From Gliomastix tumulicola (lineage: Eukaryota > Ascomycota > Sordariomycetes > Hypocreales > Bionectriaceae), in assembly GCA_001599755.1 (NCBI GenBank), contig BCHX01000002.1, positions 3,454,330 through 3,518,329 of the forward strand: a stretch of DNA of 64,000 nt, given 5' to 3'. Both the position numbers and the translations under genes were made by a program. Positions 12,789 to 22,521 of this stretch are shown here, in pieces. A model generated the notes under the pieces. That model was not told the origin of the DNA. It did not search any database and saw only the letters and a list, made by a program, of their open reading frames with translations. The first letter of the stretch is position 1; every line of letters begins with the position of its first letter.

Positions 12789-12810
12789 TGCATGCATGCA
12801 TGCATGCATG
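12789..12810. repeat. TGCA tetranucleotide microsatellite, first copy
   Basis: A 22-nt perfect TGCA repeat, which is self-complementary in every register. A second copy lies 230 bp downstream. Confidence 0.95.
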
Positions 12811-13041
12811 GCCAACGACTACACATGCACGCCTCGCATGCAACAAGGGAGGGCCTGGTTCATGCTGGCAGTAGGGCTTTTCTGTGTTTAATATCGTAAA
12901 AACCGTTTCGCCCCTGGGATATGACATGTCAAGATGCAACCCTCCTCTACGATTATCTGGCCCCCCTCCCCCCTCCTCTCTCTCTCTTTTGCCCCGCCCT
13001 CGTACATCCATCTATCTGCTGTACGTGTGCGGCGGCCCTTC

Positions 13042-13059
13042 CATGCATGCATGCATGCA
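13042..13059. repeat. TGCA tetranucleotide microsatellite, second copy
   Basis: An 18-nt perfect repeat of the same unit as at 12789. The two form a spaced pair able to pair with themselves or each other. Confidence 0.95.
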
Positions 13060-13905
13060 ATTGGAAATGACATCTCCATCGTCGATGCTGCCAAATCTCG
13101 GAATTTCGCCACTTTGAAAGTCTTGCCTGCCCTGCTGCGTTGGCAAAGAAGCCGAACATGCATATAGACCGACCTCTCTCGCCCTTTTCATCGCGATACG
13201 ACTCTGACCAAACACGACCCAGCCCCCCTCCCCCCATCTTCGGCACCGTCTGGCCCGCCTTATCCAATCGTCGCTCGGGCCCGGGCCACAGACGTTGGGA
13301 AAGGACGAGGATCCAACGTCCGGGTGAAATGTTCCGGGGGAGATAAGAAACAGTCAATCCCCGACCGCGACGGGGCCCGTTCCCCAGTGAGAGATACCGT
13401 ACAGCGGGTAATAGGTTCTCGGGGAAGCAGCAGCACGCTGAGACAAGGGCTAGAGGGGGAGAGGGAGGAGGTAGATAGCGAGATCGTCAAAATATCCGGG
13501 CTTCGGACCCGTAGGCAGGCCTGGGCGTTTTGTCCATGGCCTGATGAATGGAGCCAGCGTAGTATTTATTAGCAGTCAAGTTGTCAGGAGAGAGAGAGAG
13601 GCCCCCTGGTTTCTGTCGACAATCCGGCGCACGCCGACTGCGTCGTTTTCGTGTGTCACGGACAATAATCTAGGTCCCAGCGGCAACGATGGCCCAGCGA
13701 TCTCGATGGAGCGGCGACGGGGCTGGAGAAGAAGAAGGGAGCTATGGGCGTCTTCTTGTCCCCCCTTCCGTGCACACCACCAATATGCAATCAGCCATAT
13801 TGTGGTGTGTCTGTGCTGTTCGCCCCTCCCCTCCCTTCCTTCCTTCCCCTCGCATCGGAAAACCGACGTTGTTTTCCTCCCAAGGTCGTGTTGCAGGGCA
13901 AGCCG

Positions 13906-13925
13906 CCACCACCACCACCACCACC
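13906..13925. repeat. (CCA)6 microsatellite
   Basis: Six CCA units plus CC in non-coding DNA between trm5 and reg1. Confidence 0.9.
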
Positions 13926-14576
13926 TTGGTTTCTGGGAGGGTGTGTAGCCCACGGACTGGATATATATTACTCTCGTGCATGCTGGAGGGTGTACGAACT
14001 GCAGTAGTCTCGCAGCGCCTGATCCCTGTCTAGTTCGGCGACGCAATGCCCCCCCTCCATCTCGTCGCCCTCCTCTGCCCCAGACTTTGCCATACCACCC
14101 CCCCTCCCTTCTCTCTCCCATGTTGCAGGGTAGATGGGAGATGCAAGAGAGAGAGAGAGATGGTGTGTAAGGACCTTGTTTTCCTGCTTCGCCGCTGGCC
14201 CGCGGACAATGAAAAATGAACATGGTCTCCATCGAAACTCTTCACCGGCTGCACGATGCCTGGTTAGGTCGACCTCATTATGCGGCCCATTGTTTCGGTT
14301 TTGCATGCATGTTCGTTCGACTGAGCTGTCACATTTCCTCTCGTCCTGGCTGTTCGGGTGACCAAAGAAAACATGTGATCGAGGCGGTGAAGCGAGGGTG
14401 GCAAAAAAAACGTCGACCGTCACAGTGGCCTTCTCCCCCCCTCCTCTTCCACTTCGGCAATACTTTGCATGAAGAGTTTATGTAGAAACATCCCAGGTTC
14501 CAGAGCAAGCCAGCCATCCCCGTGTGGCTCGTTCTCGCTTAGTGTCCCAAGTCCAAGGAGGGTTGGAATCGCACCG

Positions 14577-16200
14577 TTACGACCTGACCCTGGCGGCAAA
14601 GGCCACCTCTTTAGGGAGGCGGAATGTCGCGCAGAACATGCGTTTGTTTGGAGCCACGTCCCGGACCTCGACGAGGGTCAGCTCGCCCTCCTTCTGCCCG
14701 TCGCCCGGCCGGAGTGCGACGCCAATCTCCCTCTCGATGCGCCCGACGACCTCCTGCACGGGCTCGTCGTTGTCCAGCTTGGCCGCGAAGCAGTGGCAGT
14801 GGATCATGGGCAGCAGCGTGTCCGTGTGCGGCGCGAACAGCGCCTCCTTTCCCTCGTAGAGACCGCGGAAGTTGTGCAGGAACTCGAGGGCCGACGCGGG
14901 GAGGTTCATGACGAAGTGTGATATCGTTGGCGGCACGTATGTCAGTACAGGAGGAGGGGGAGGCTGGGCAGCGGCGGCGTCGGGCCCGGACTTGTCAGCT
15001 TTCCGGGAGACTTTGGGGGGCTTGACGACGACGTGTTCCCCGCTCTGCGACGCTGCGAGGACGCTGTCGGCGGCCTGGCAGATGAAGTCATGCCCGTCGG
15101 CGTTGAACGGCCTCACGTAGTCAGACGTCTGTAGATAATGTTTGTCAGCACTTTGCGATGATATGACTGAAAGAGGGGGAGGGGTGTCTCCGTGATGACG
15201 GAGGTGGGCGTCAGCCATTCTACTTGCCTTGTTCCTCGCGATAGACGCCTCCAGGTACTTGTAGCTCTCGGGGTTCTTGTCATTCGCCCAGACAAAGACA
15301 CCCTTCTTGCCCGCCGGCACGGCAAAGGGCCCGATGCCGGCCATGACGTCGGCCACCACCTCGCCCGGCTTGAACAGGTTCACGAGCCGCTCGTGCTCGC
15401 TGCTCAGCTTCGAGTTCCAGTAGACCTTGGCGTAGTCGAAGTGGAACGTGCAGCCGAGCTCGCTCACCTCGACGAGCAGGTCTTCGGGCCCCGCGAGGAG
15501 CTCGTACTTGAACGTCCTGAACTCGTTGTGCGCGCCGACGTCGTCCACCTTGTTGATGACGGTGCGGATGTGCGGGTTCTTGTCCAGGATGACCTGTGCG
15601 ATGATGTACTTGTAGGGGAGGTATGCTTCCCTTAGGTTGAGATGGGCTGACATTCGTCAGCGTTGCGTGAACGTATCGAGAGGCGACGATCTGGTCCTTA
15701 CCAACATGCCCTGCCGTGTTGAAGCCGGAGGGGATCTCTACATGTAGCTCCTCTGGTAGAATGGATTTCATCACGTCCACTATCTCCTCGATCAGCATTT
15801 CATCCTAGAAAACATCCACGACTGGGGGTTCGCTCTGCCCATGCATGCACTCACGATAACTCCAAAGGCTGTAGTCCACGTCGACAGTATACGGCACAAC
15901 CTCGATATCCCCCGCATCACGAGCCTCCCGCAGCACGCCACTCCACGTAGACGCGTCCGCCACCTGCACCCTGGGCTTCAGCAGGAAGCACTTCCTGTCC
16001 TTCTGGCCCGCGTACTGCGCGATGGGGCTGAGCTTGGCCAGCTGCAGCAGCTCGTCCGACCGCTCCAGGTCCTTGCGGTACCGGGACAGCAGCCTGTTGT
16101 CCTTGACCAGCGCCGCGGCCGTGGGCAGCGTCTTGGAGAACAGGGATCTGTCCAGGGACTTGATGGCCCGGGCCGCGGGCGCCTTGAACAGATTTGCCAT
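14577..16200 (-). CDS. trm5: tRNA (guanine(37)-N1)-methyltransferase Trm5
   Basis: Four exons: 16200-15855, 15779-15702, 15646-15228 and 15128-14577; 464 residues. Trm5 transfers a methyl group from S-adenosylmethionine to N1 of G37, next to the anticodon, and prevents +1 frameshifting; the yeast enzyme acts in cytosol and mitochondria. Evidence includes the N-terminal segment SILPEELHVEIPSGF followed by GHVAHLNLREAYLPYK, the block CTFHFDYAKVYWNSKLSSEH, the SAM-binding loop DVMAGIGPFAVPAGKK at about 241-256, the motif NDKNPESYKYL, and MNLPASALEFL near the C-terminus. Intron 1 was placed by homology: joining GTGAGT to an acceptor at 15780 restores WSYLDVMKSILPEE, whereas an AG nearer the donor gives a stop. 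Intron 3 has a GC donor (AAG then GCAAGT), is 99 nt and has no stop in frame. An Ala/Pro linker lies in exon 4. Confidence 0.94.
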
Positions 16201-16708
16201 GTCTGCGTTGTTGTTGCTGCTGCTGTGGCTGGTGTCCTGCTCAGACTTGTGCGGTTAGATATCTTGTGTGTGATGGCTCCATGTGAGAGAGCGCTTTGAC
16301 TCTGGTGACGAACCTCCATGACTTGGGAGATGAAAAAGGTGTAAATTACGCACGGATTAGGGTGCGAATAAAACAACCAAAGTACTGTGCGGGAGCGTCC
16401 TGAAATAGTCTCTGGACAGGGAGTATCGTGAGATTTTGGGACAGGGTTGGCATGGTCCCTCACTGAGTCACAAGGCTGTGGCGCCACAGACTGAATTTTT
16501 ACTGGACCGGGGCTGGATTGAGCCACAAACGCCACACAAGGCTGCAGGCGACTGTCCTCATCTTGGTGTGATGTCAATGACTTGGGCCATCTACAAACCT
16601 GAACCCAAACAACAACAACAACAACAACAACAACCTGCCAGCGTCTTCATTTGATTTTAGCTGTTTCTTCTCGAGCGATCACTGTTAGTTGTGATTAGAG
16701 ACTACATC
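16201..16708. promoter_or_regulatory. Divergent promoter region, trm5 and AlkB-like gene
   Basis: This 508-bp stretch separates two divergently transcribed nucleic-acid maintenance genes. It contains a perfect (AAC)9 tract at 16608-16634, about 75 nt before the AlkB-like start. I see no further gene. Confidence 0.6.
16608..16634. repeat. (AAC)9 microsatellite
   Basis: A perfect 27-nt trinucleotide repeat, probably in the 5' leader of the AlkB-like gene. Confidence 0.95.
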
Positions 16709-17554
16709 ATGCCTGAGAAGCGCACTCTAGACGCGTTCTTCGGCCCTCCAAAGAAGAAAGCACGGCCAGTAGAAGACAGCACGCAGGATGTCGACGGCGC
16801 ATTAGATGTGGTATGGCATTAAGTCTGACGTTTTGTTGTCTGTGTTGGCTAAATAAGTGTCTGGTATTCATGATAGGCTGAGAAGTCTGCCCACGGGACA
16901 TATCCATTCTCTATAGCTTGTCTCCCAACGACTCTAGAAAAGGAGCTCTCCTCGCTGCCTGCTCGCCCGGGAAAGGAGATCAACGACCAGCCAGATCTGG
17001 ATCTCATGTACTTTGAGCCTTACATCCCGGGATACATCGCCAAGCCGCTGTTTGAGTTCCTTCGCTCGGAGCTCCCGTACTACAGAGTCGAGTACGACAT
17101 TAAGCGAGGCGGCATCTCGACTCATATTCGCACCCCCAGGTACGGACCTATCTTTTTCTATACTCGAGATATCAACCGAGAGGCTGCCGTTGACACGTGA
17201 CTAGATGGACCACTGTCTTCGGCTTGGACGAGACATCCAAATTCGACGAAGATGGAACCGTCGTTGACGCCAAATCAGGCCTGAAGGTGTCCGACAAGCT
17301 TTACGACAAGAACCCGCCGAGACCGATCCCCAAGTGTCTCGACGACCTTCGCCAGTCCACAGAGGCGGCCACCGGCTGCAAATTCAACTTCTGCCTCGTC
17401 AACTACTACGCCTCGGGCGCCGACAGCATCTCCTTCCACAGCGACGACGAGCGCTTCTTGGGGCCGGACCCGGCCATCGCCTCCTTCTCACTCGGAGCGA
17501 GACGGGACTTTCTCATGAAGCACAAGCCGCCTCCCGCCACACCCGCTGGAGGGG

Positions 17555-17585
<31 letters not shown>

Positions 17586-17859
17586 AGCACCAGAGGCAGC
17601 AAGTACCGCCAAACCGCTGAAGCTGGCCCTCGGCAGCGGCGACATGGTGCTGATGCGGGGGACGACGCAGTCCAGGTGGCTTCACTCCATCCCGAAGCGG
17701 ACGGGGAAGAACCAGGAGGACGGGGGCAGGATCAACATCACGTTCCGGAGGGCCATGACACGGGGCGGGACGGAGAATTACTACAATTATAACGTCGGAC
17801 ATGGTCCTGTCTATCGATGGGATAAGGGAAGTCGTGAGATGACGCTATGGCAGGCTTGA
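16709..17859 (+). CDS. AlkB-family Fe(II)/2-oxoglutarate dioxygenase (ALKBH2/3-like)
   Basis: Three exons: 16709-16810, 16877-17139 and 17205-17859; 339 residues. The fold is recognised by HSDDERFLGPDPAIASFSLG at about 200-219, giving iron ligands H200 and D202, a third ligand in WLHSIPKR (H282), and two arginines in GGRINITFR (R297, R303) expected to bind 2-oxoglutarate. Upstream segments HGTYPFSIACLP and DLMYFEPYIPGYI resemble ALKBH2/3-type demethylases, which repair N1-methyladenine and N3-methylcytosine in DNA. The first codons read MPEKRTLDAFFGPPKKKAR, a PIP-box-like motif (TLDAFF) followed by a basic, NLS-like patch. This suggests recruitment to PCNA in the nucleus, as known for human ALKBH2. 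A Pro-Ala repeat (about 230-250) is inserted between the HxD motif and the distal His. The precise substrate cannot be read from sequence. Confidence 0.9.
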
Positions 17860-17970
17860 GGGTATCTCAGAAAGTTGTACTTGAAATGAAACCATCCGCC
17901 GAGACAAGAGATTTTAGAAAAAAGAGAAAACCCCTGGAAAAATATCAAGTGACCCAGGAACCTCGGCTTC

Positions 17971-19106
17971 TTATGTCCCCTTGCGGAACTGGGCGTGGGC
18001 AAAGTTCCTCAGGGCCCGCAGGAAGACCTGGTACCCGAAGGCCTCGTTGTCCTTGAGGCAGAAGATCTCGGTGAGGCGGATCTGCCACGGCGGGTAGCCG
18101 TGCAGCTCGATGTAGGGCGTGAAGAGGATGAGGAGGTCGGGCTCGGGCATGATGCCCTCCGCCAGCTCGGCGTCGATCAGCTCGATCGAGATGTCCTGGG
18201 GGCTGATCTTGCCGCGCTGGGACATCTCGGCCAGCGTCCGCGTGAGGTCGACCATGGACTCCCTGCCGTCCTGGCTGGAGATGAGATGCAGACGGAGGTG
18301 GCCGCGCTTCCCGTCCGCCGTTGCGGGGGAGTTGTAGGTCTCCTTGTGGGGGGATGAGACGGAGAGGGCAGGGTGCTCGCCTCCGAAGTAGAAGGCCAGC
18401 TTCTGCATGGTGGCCTCGTAGACGCGAGGCATGTGCTTCTTCAGAACGCCTGTTAGATCGTTAGAAGGGTTTCCCTGACGATCTTATCTTTGGAAATCGC
18501 GGTGGGCGGAAGATGCGGGGATTGCTTACCAGTCTTCTCATATATGGACAGCATGGGGATGCCGGCGCAAGCACTCCACGTGGCCAGCTCCGCCGTCTCG
18601 TCAATCAACCGGTCCAAATCCGCCGTGATCCTGTGATTCTCCGACCTAAGAATGGCGCTGAGGTGCTTCGGCTTCTTCGTCAGGCCCGTGACGTCCTTCT
18701 GTATGTACTGCGGCGTCGAGTGGTGGTAGTACAGGACGGACGAGACCTGGTAGCAGACCACGTTCCACGACTTGCGTATCCTGATGTAGAGCGAGAAGAT
18801 GCCGTGCATGATGGCGAAGATGAGGACGAAGAGCTGGGACTTGATGAATTTCCGGACGCCCAGTCGCGAGCTGCGCTTCGTGCTGGATGCGGTGGTGCTG
18901 CTGGCGGATGTGCTCTGGTGGTCGGCGTCGCCCATGGTATTCTGTGTGCGTTCGGTTAGCTAGCTGCCCATTGCGCCTCCAAACAAGCAAGTGCCCGATG
19001 GGTTGCGACGTACGTAGAAGATCTGACGCCTCTGCTTGGCTGTGAGGAAGCCATCGGACTTCTCGTCAGTCCGGTAGGCCTTCCTGTCGCGCACGTTCAT
19101 AGACAT
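17971..19106 (-). CDS. nus1: Nus1, cis-prenyltransferase accessory subunit (dehydrodolichyl diphosphate synthase complex)
   Basis: Three exons: 19106-19014, 18941-18530 and 18449-17971; 327 residues. ATG 19106 is the first ATG after a stop in the same frame; an ATG six nt downstream is equally possible. Exon 1 gives NVRDRKAYRTDEKSDGFLTA, a polar head. A single hydrophobic segment at about 68-83 (LFVLIFAIMHGIFSLY) would anchor the protein in the ER. The C-terminal half has the cis-prenyltransferase-like fold segments DLTRTLAEMSQRGKISPQDI, then PDLLILFTPYIELHGYPPWQ. The protein ends in RKGT, fitting the C-terminal RxG motif by which NgBR/Nus1 subunits contribute to catalysis. The partner catalytic subunit (Rer2/Srt1/DHDDS type) is not in this window. 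The product, dolichol, carries the oligosaccharide on which Alg12 (at 54-56 kb) acts. Confidence 0.92.
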
Positions 19107-19806
19107 GTTGGCGGTGGGCAGAGGGGGGATCTCCGAGGTTGCTGTTCTAGGGAGCTCGTCGAGGTTCGTAGGAGGACGTTTGGCGTTGTTGGGCAAACAA
19201 TGGACGAGCAGCCTCGAGATAAAAGGAATGTCGGTCGAAAGAAAGCGCCGCTGCAGCCCTTAAGAGATGAGCCTTGGGCCGTGCAAGCTGACGCAAGAAT
19301 TCGTGGCGGTCGAGGGTGATCGAACGAGGGCACCCAAAACTTGACCGCGATGGACCGACGGCGATCCAGAGTGACGACGCTCTGCCCCACTGGAAGGGGG
19401 CTGGACAGGCATTTCTACAGGGGCTTCAGGGCTGCGAGCTCCAGGGCACTGTGGCTCAGCGCAGTGGCGGCTGCGTACTCTGTACTTGGTAGTAGAGTGG
19501 GGCATGGAAATTCCAGCGCAAATTTGGGTGGCTTCCCTGAGTTTAGTCGACTGAATGTCGTACTAGTACTTCATTGCATCAAGCAGCTCTGTTGCGCCAC
19601 AACCGCCCTGACAGCCAACCCACCACCAACCACGTCTCGCGATTCCCAAGCACCCAATCCAAAGCACGACGCACGACGCACGACGCACGACGCTTCATCG
19701 AGCGAACCACCGCGATCCTCGGCGCCCGAGATCAGATCCCCGCGCATGAAGCATTAGCCCAGGCCCGGCGACCAGCAACGGCGCCAGCAGCAAATCTCTC
19801 CCAGCC
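19107..19806. promoter_or_regulatory. Divergent promoter region, nus1 and sec10
   Basis: About 700 bp between two divergent genes of the secretory pathway. The frame of nus1 exon 1 stays open upstream to about 19260 but contains no ATG, so this is taken as leader. A 7-bp tandem repeat lies in the probable sec10 leader. Confidence 0.6.
19664..19691. repeat. Four tandem copies of a 7-bp unit (GCACGAC)
   Basis: Four perfect 7-bp units about 115 nt before the sec10 start codon. Confidence 0.95.
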
Positions 19807-22416
19807 ATGGACCGCTCGAGCTCGGGCCCCAAGACGCTGTTTCCCAAGGGGCCCAGCTTCACTCTGGACAACTTCTCCAGCAAGGACTTCATCGTCCGCG
19901 ACTTCGTCGACAGCCTCGCCGAGAGCGCCGTGCCGAGCGTGCGCCGATCTGGCACGGGGCAGACCGCATTCGATCCGAAACCGCTGATCCGGACATTCGA
20001 GGGTGCGCTCTCGCAGCTCGGCCAGCTGAGCGAGGAGCTGCAGCAGAAGGAGACGGACATCCTGACGCAGGTGCGCCGCGCCGAGATCCAGCATGACCAG
20101 ACCCTCGACACCCTGGGCAACAAGCTCGAGCAGTCGATGAGCTCGTTCGAGGCGCTCGACATCTCGCTCAACAACGCTGGAGGAGCCGCCAACACTACGT
20201 CGTACGATGCGGGCGGCGCGCAGGCCGACGGCGGCGGCAACGTGGCCGTGCAGATCGGCGAGAAGCTGGAGGAGCTGGACCGCAAGCGGCGGCGCGCCCT
20301 GGACGCCATTTTTCTTATTCAGTGCTGGAACGAGGTCAGCGAGACGGGCCACCTGGGCTCGCTGCAGGACATACAGCGGCAGGGCGGCGCGGACAACAAG
20401 ATCCGGTGCGCCGTCATCGCGCGCCAGCTCATGAGGATAAGCCAGCGGCTGGACCCGAACTCGTGGGGCCAGCAGAACGGGCATCATCACCACCACCGGA
20501 ACGGCGTCGTGACCACGAACGGCGCGGGAGGCGGCAGCGGCGGGGGCCAGAGCGGCGGCCAGAGCGGCGGCCAGAGCAAGCACAACACGCGCGAGGTGCT
20601 GGAGAAGTTCTGCGAGACGCTGGAGCAGGACCTCCTGCAGCAGTTCAACAACAGCTACCGCCGGCAGAACTTCGACGACATGATGGAGTGCGCCAAGGTC
20701 CTGCACGACTTCAACGGGGGCGCCAGCGTCATCGCGACGTTTGTGAACCAGCACCAGTTCTTCATCGATCGGGACCAGCTGATGAGCGACGAGGTCGCAG
20801 GAGATGGCGAGACGTGGGACCAGCTGGCCGATCCGGACTCTGATCCGCCGGGCATCGAGCCGACGCTCCAGTCGCTGGTCGACGAGGTCAGGATCGTGAT
20901 GCAGGAGGAGTCGTTTATCATCAAGCGGGCCTTCCCCTACTACGAGACGGTCCTTATCAAATTCATACAGAGAGTCTTCCAGCAGTCTATCCAGCAGCGA
21001 CTGGAGAAAGTGCTGGACAAAGCCGACACGATCTCATCTTTAGCCTTCCTACGATCATTGCACGCCTCGAGGAGTTACATAAGCTCGCTAGTAGAGGACC
21101 TTAAGAATCACGGGCTCACAGAGCACCCCGAGCCCTGCTCAGCGCAGATATCACAAACCCTAGACCAGCAGTTGGAGGAGCTCTTCGTGCCATATCTCGT
21201 CGGCAACTCGTACATCGAGCGCGAGAGGCGCAGCCTGGAGGAGATGTACAGCTCGCTGCTCTTCAAGTTCACACTGTACCACTCACGGAAGAAGAAGGCG
21301 CCGACGGGCTTCATGGCCTCGCTCGCGCAGCAGGGCACGCAGCTGATATCGTCGGCCAAGGACTCGTACATCGAGAAGCTCGAGTCGTCGGAGCTCACGG
21401 TCACGCAAAAGGCCATGATGCTGCGGGTGGCGGGCATCAAGGAGAAGGAGAACAAGAACGAGATTGAGATTACGGAGGAGGACGGCGTGATGAGCCTCGA
21501 CAACGCGAAGCGCATGCTCAAGTGGCTCGCCGAGAGCGTCCAGCGCACGCTGGAGCTGGGATCGCAGACGGACACGCCCAAGGACGTGAACGTGCTGCTC
21601 AACCTGCTCCTGAACAGCATGGGCGAGGTCTACATACAGACCGCACTGGACGCGGCATACTACCAGGCCGTGGTGCTCGAGAACGCGAGGACCGAGCCCG
21701 ATCTATCCTACCTACCGGCGATGCTCCCCGCCATCTCCGTCACGGCCATCATGGACCGGTTCATCTCCACCGTGCTCATCCGCCTCGCCGAGTCCAGCGC
21801 CACGGTACGGAGGAGCATGGAGGCGCAGAAGAAGACGGTGATTGACGCCGTCGAGAAGAAGACCAACGACGTCTTCAAGACGACCATCGACGTCATCACC
21901 AACTGGGTGGCCAAGTCGCTCAACGGGCAGAAGAAGCAGGACTTCCGCCCGCGAGACGGCGAGCTCGAGTCCCTGCAGACGCCGACCTGCCAGGCCATCT
22001 GCACGTTCCTCGCGCGCGCGACGTCGACGACGGGGCGGGCCATCGACGGCCACAACGCGGAGAAGTTCTACAGCGAGCTCGCGCTCAGCCTGCTCAAGTC
22101 GCTCTTCGACCACTGGAAGAAGTTCCAGGTCAACGCGACGGGCGGGCTGATGGTGACGCAGGACATCGCCAAGTACGTGGCCACGATCCGCGCGTGGCCG
22201 CTCGTCAAGGAGGTCGCGACGGCCGTCGAGCTGCTGACCGAGGTCGGGTCGCTCTTCATTGTTGGACCCGAGGCGCTGCGCGAGAAGTCGAGGACGCTGG
22301 CGTCGGGCCCGTCGGCGTCGAGGGGCCGGCTGAGCAAGCACGAGTTCCGGGCGTTTGTGCAGCGGAGGGACGACTCGGGGTCCGTGGGCATCCAGGGCGT
22401 TCTGGCTGGTCTGTAG
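19807..22416 (+). CDS. sec10: Exocyst complex component Sec10
   Basis: A single exon of 869 residues; the start has a good context (GCCATGG). The N-terminus (SFTLDNFSSKDFIVRDFVDS) and the heptad-rich region that follows fit Sec10, a helical-rod subunit of the octameric exocyst that tethers secretory vesicles to the plasma membrane at growing tips. Further Sec10-like blocks include DAIFLIQCWNEVSETG, VLEKFCETLEQDLLQQFNNS, and MMECAKVLHDFNGGASVIATF. Length is typical for fungal Sec10. A low-complexity insert around residues 220-260 holds five histidines in a row and a thrice-repeated GGQS unit; such linkers usually vary between species. The gene is convergent with dus4, with only 105 bp between the stop codons. 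Confidence 0.93.
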   Translation: MDRSSSGPKTLFPKGPSFTLDNFSSKDFIVRDFVDSLAESAVPSVRRSGTGQTAFDPKPLIRTFEGALSQLGQLSEELQQKETDILTQVRRAEIQHDQTLDTLGNKLEQSMSSFEALDISLNNAGGAANTTSYDAGGAQADGGGNVAVQIGEKLEELDRKRRRALDAIFLIQCWNEVSETGHLGSLQDIQRQGGADNKIRCAVIARQLMRISQRLDPNSWGQQNGHHHHHRNGVVTTNGAGGGSGGGQSGGQSGGQSKHNTREVLEKFCETLEQDLLQQFNNSYRRQNFDDMMECAKVLHDFNGGASVIATFVNQHQFFIDRDQLMSDEVAGDGETWDQLADPDSDPPGIEPTLQSLVDEVRIVMQEESFIIKRAFPYYETVLIKFIQRVFQQSIQQRLEKVLDKADTISSLAFLRSLHASRSYISSLVEDLKNHGLTEHPEPCSAQISQTLDQQLEELFVPYLVGNSYIERERRSLEEMYSSLLFKFTLYHSRKKKAPTGFMASLAQQGTQLISSAKDSYIEKLESSELTVTQKAMMLRVAGIKEKENKNEIEITEEDGVMSLDNAKRMLKWLAESVQRTLELGSQTDTPKDVNVLLNLLLNSMGEVYIQTALDAAYYQAVVLENARTEPDLSYLPAMLPAISVTAIMDRFISTVLIRLAESSATVRRSMEAQKKTVIDAVEKKTNDVFKTTIDVITNWVAKSLNGQKKQDFRPRDGELESLQTPTCQAICTFLARATSTTGRAIDGHNAEKFYSELALSLLKSLFDHWKKFQVNATGGLMVTQDIAKYVATIRAWPLVKEVATAVELLTEVGSLFIVGPEALREKSRTLASGPSASRGRLSKHEFRAFVQRRDDSGSVGIQGVLAGL

Positions 22417-22521
22417 GGGGAGGGGGACGGGCAAGGCTTGGTTGGGTAGTAGTAGTGTATATGACTTGTAAAAATGATGACAATTTTGAACCTCCTCGTC
22501 AACAGATCACGTGAAGTCTCT

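Larger units (their letters stand above)
6858..14576. other. 7.7-kb gene-poor region upstream of reg1
   Basis: Both flanking genes (reg1 and trm5) read leftward, so this region is upstream of reg1 and downstream of trm5. I found no ORF with domain or motif resemblance. The open frames are short, overlap on all six frames and are rich in Ser, Arg and Pro from low-complexity DNA. The region is dense in CT/GA tracts, G and C homopolymers, TG runs and several microsatellites (listed separately). One ambiguous base (n) sits at 8939 in a G run, showing imperfect assembly. On the minus strand near 9250-9420 a donor-like GTATGT follows an open frame, which would fit a spliced 5' leader of reg1, but I cannot establish an exon chain. 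Confidence 0.55.

Noticed and set aside
13576..14232. 218-codon minus-strand ORF in the gene-poor region
   Set aside because: Its composition (runs of Trp from the CCA repeat, Arg/Gly from purine tracts) reflects microsatellite DNA rather than a protein.
15780..15854. Earlier splice acceptor for trm5 intron 1 (TTTTCTAG, ending at 15805)
   Set aside because: Joined to the GTGAGT donor it gives an immediate stop; the acceptor at 15780 restores conserved Trm5 sequence.
19014..19196. A longer nus1 N-terminus starting at 19196
   Set aside because: That position is TTG and no ATG occurs between the upstream stop and 19106.
19732..20754. 340-codon ORF antisense to sec10
   Set aside because: It is a shadow of the GC-rich sec10 codons (Leu/Ala/Val-rich); the sense strand encodes clear Sec10.
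21712..22434. 240-codon ORF antisense to the sec10 3' end
   Set aside because: Arg/Leu-rich shadow frame of third-position GC; no independent evidence.
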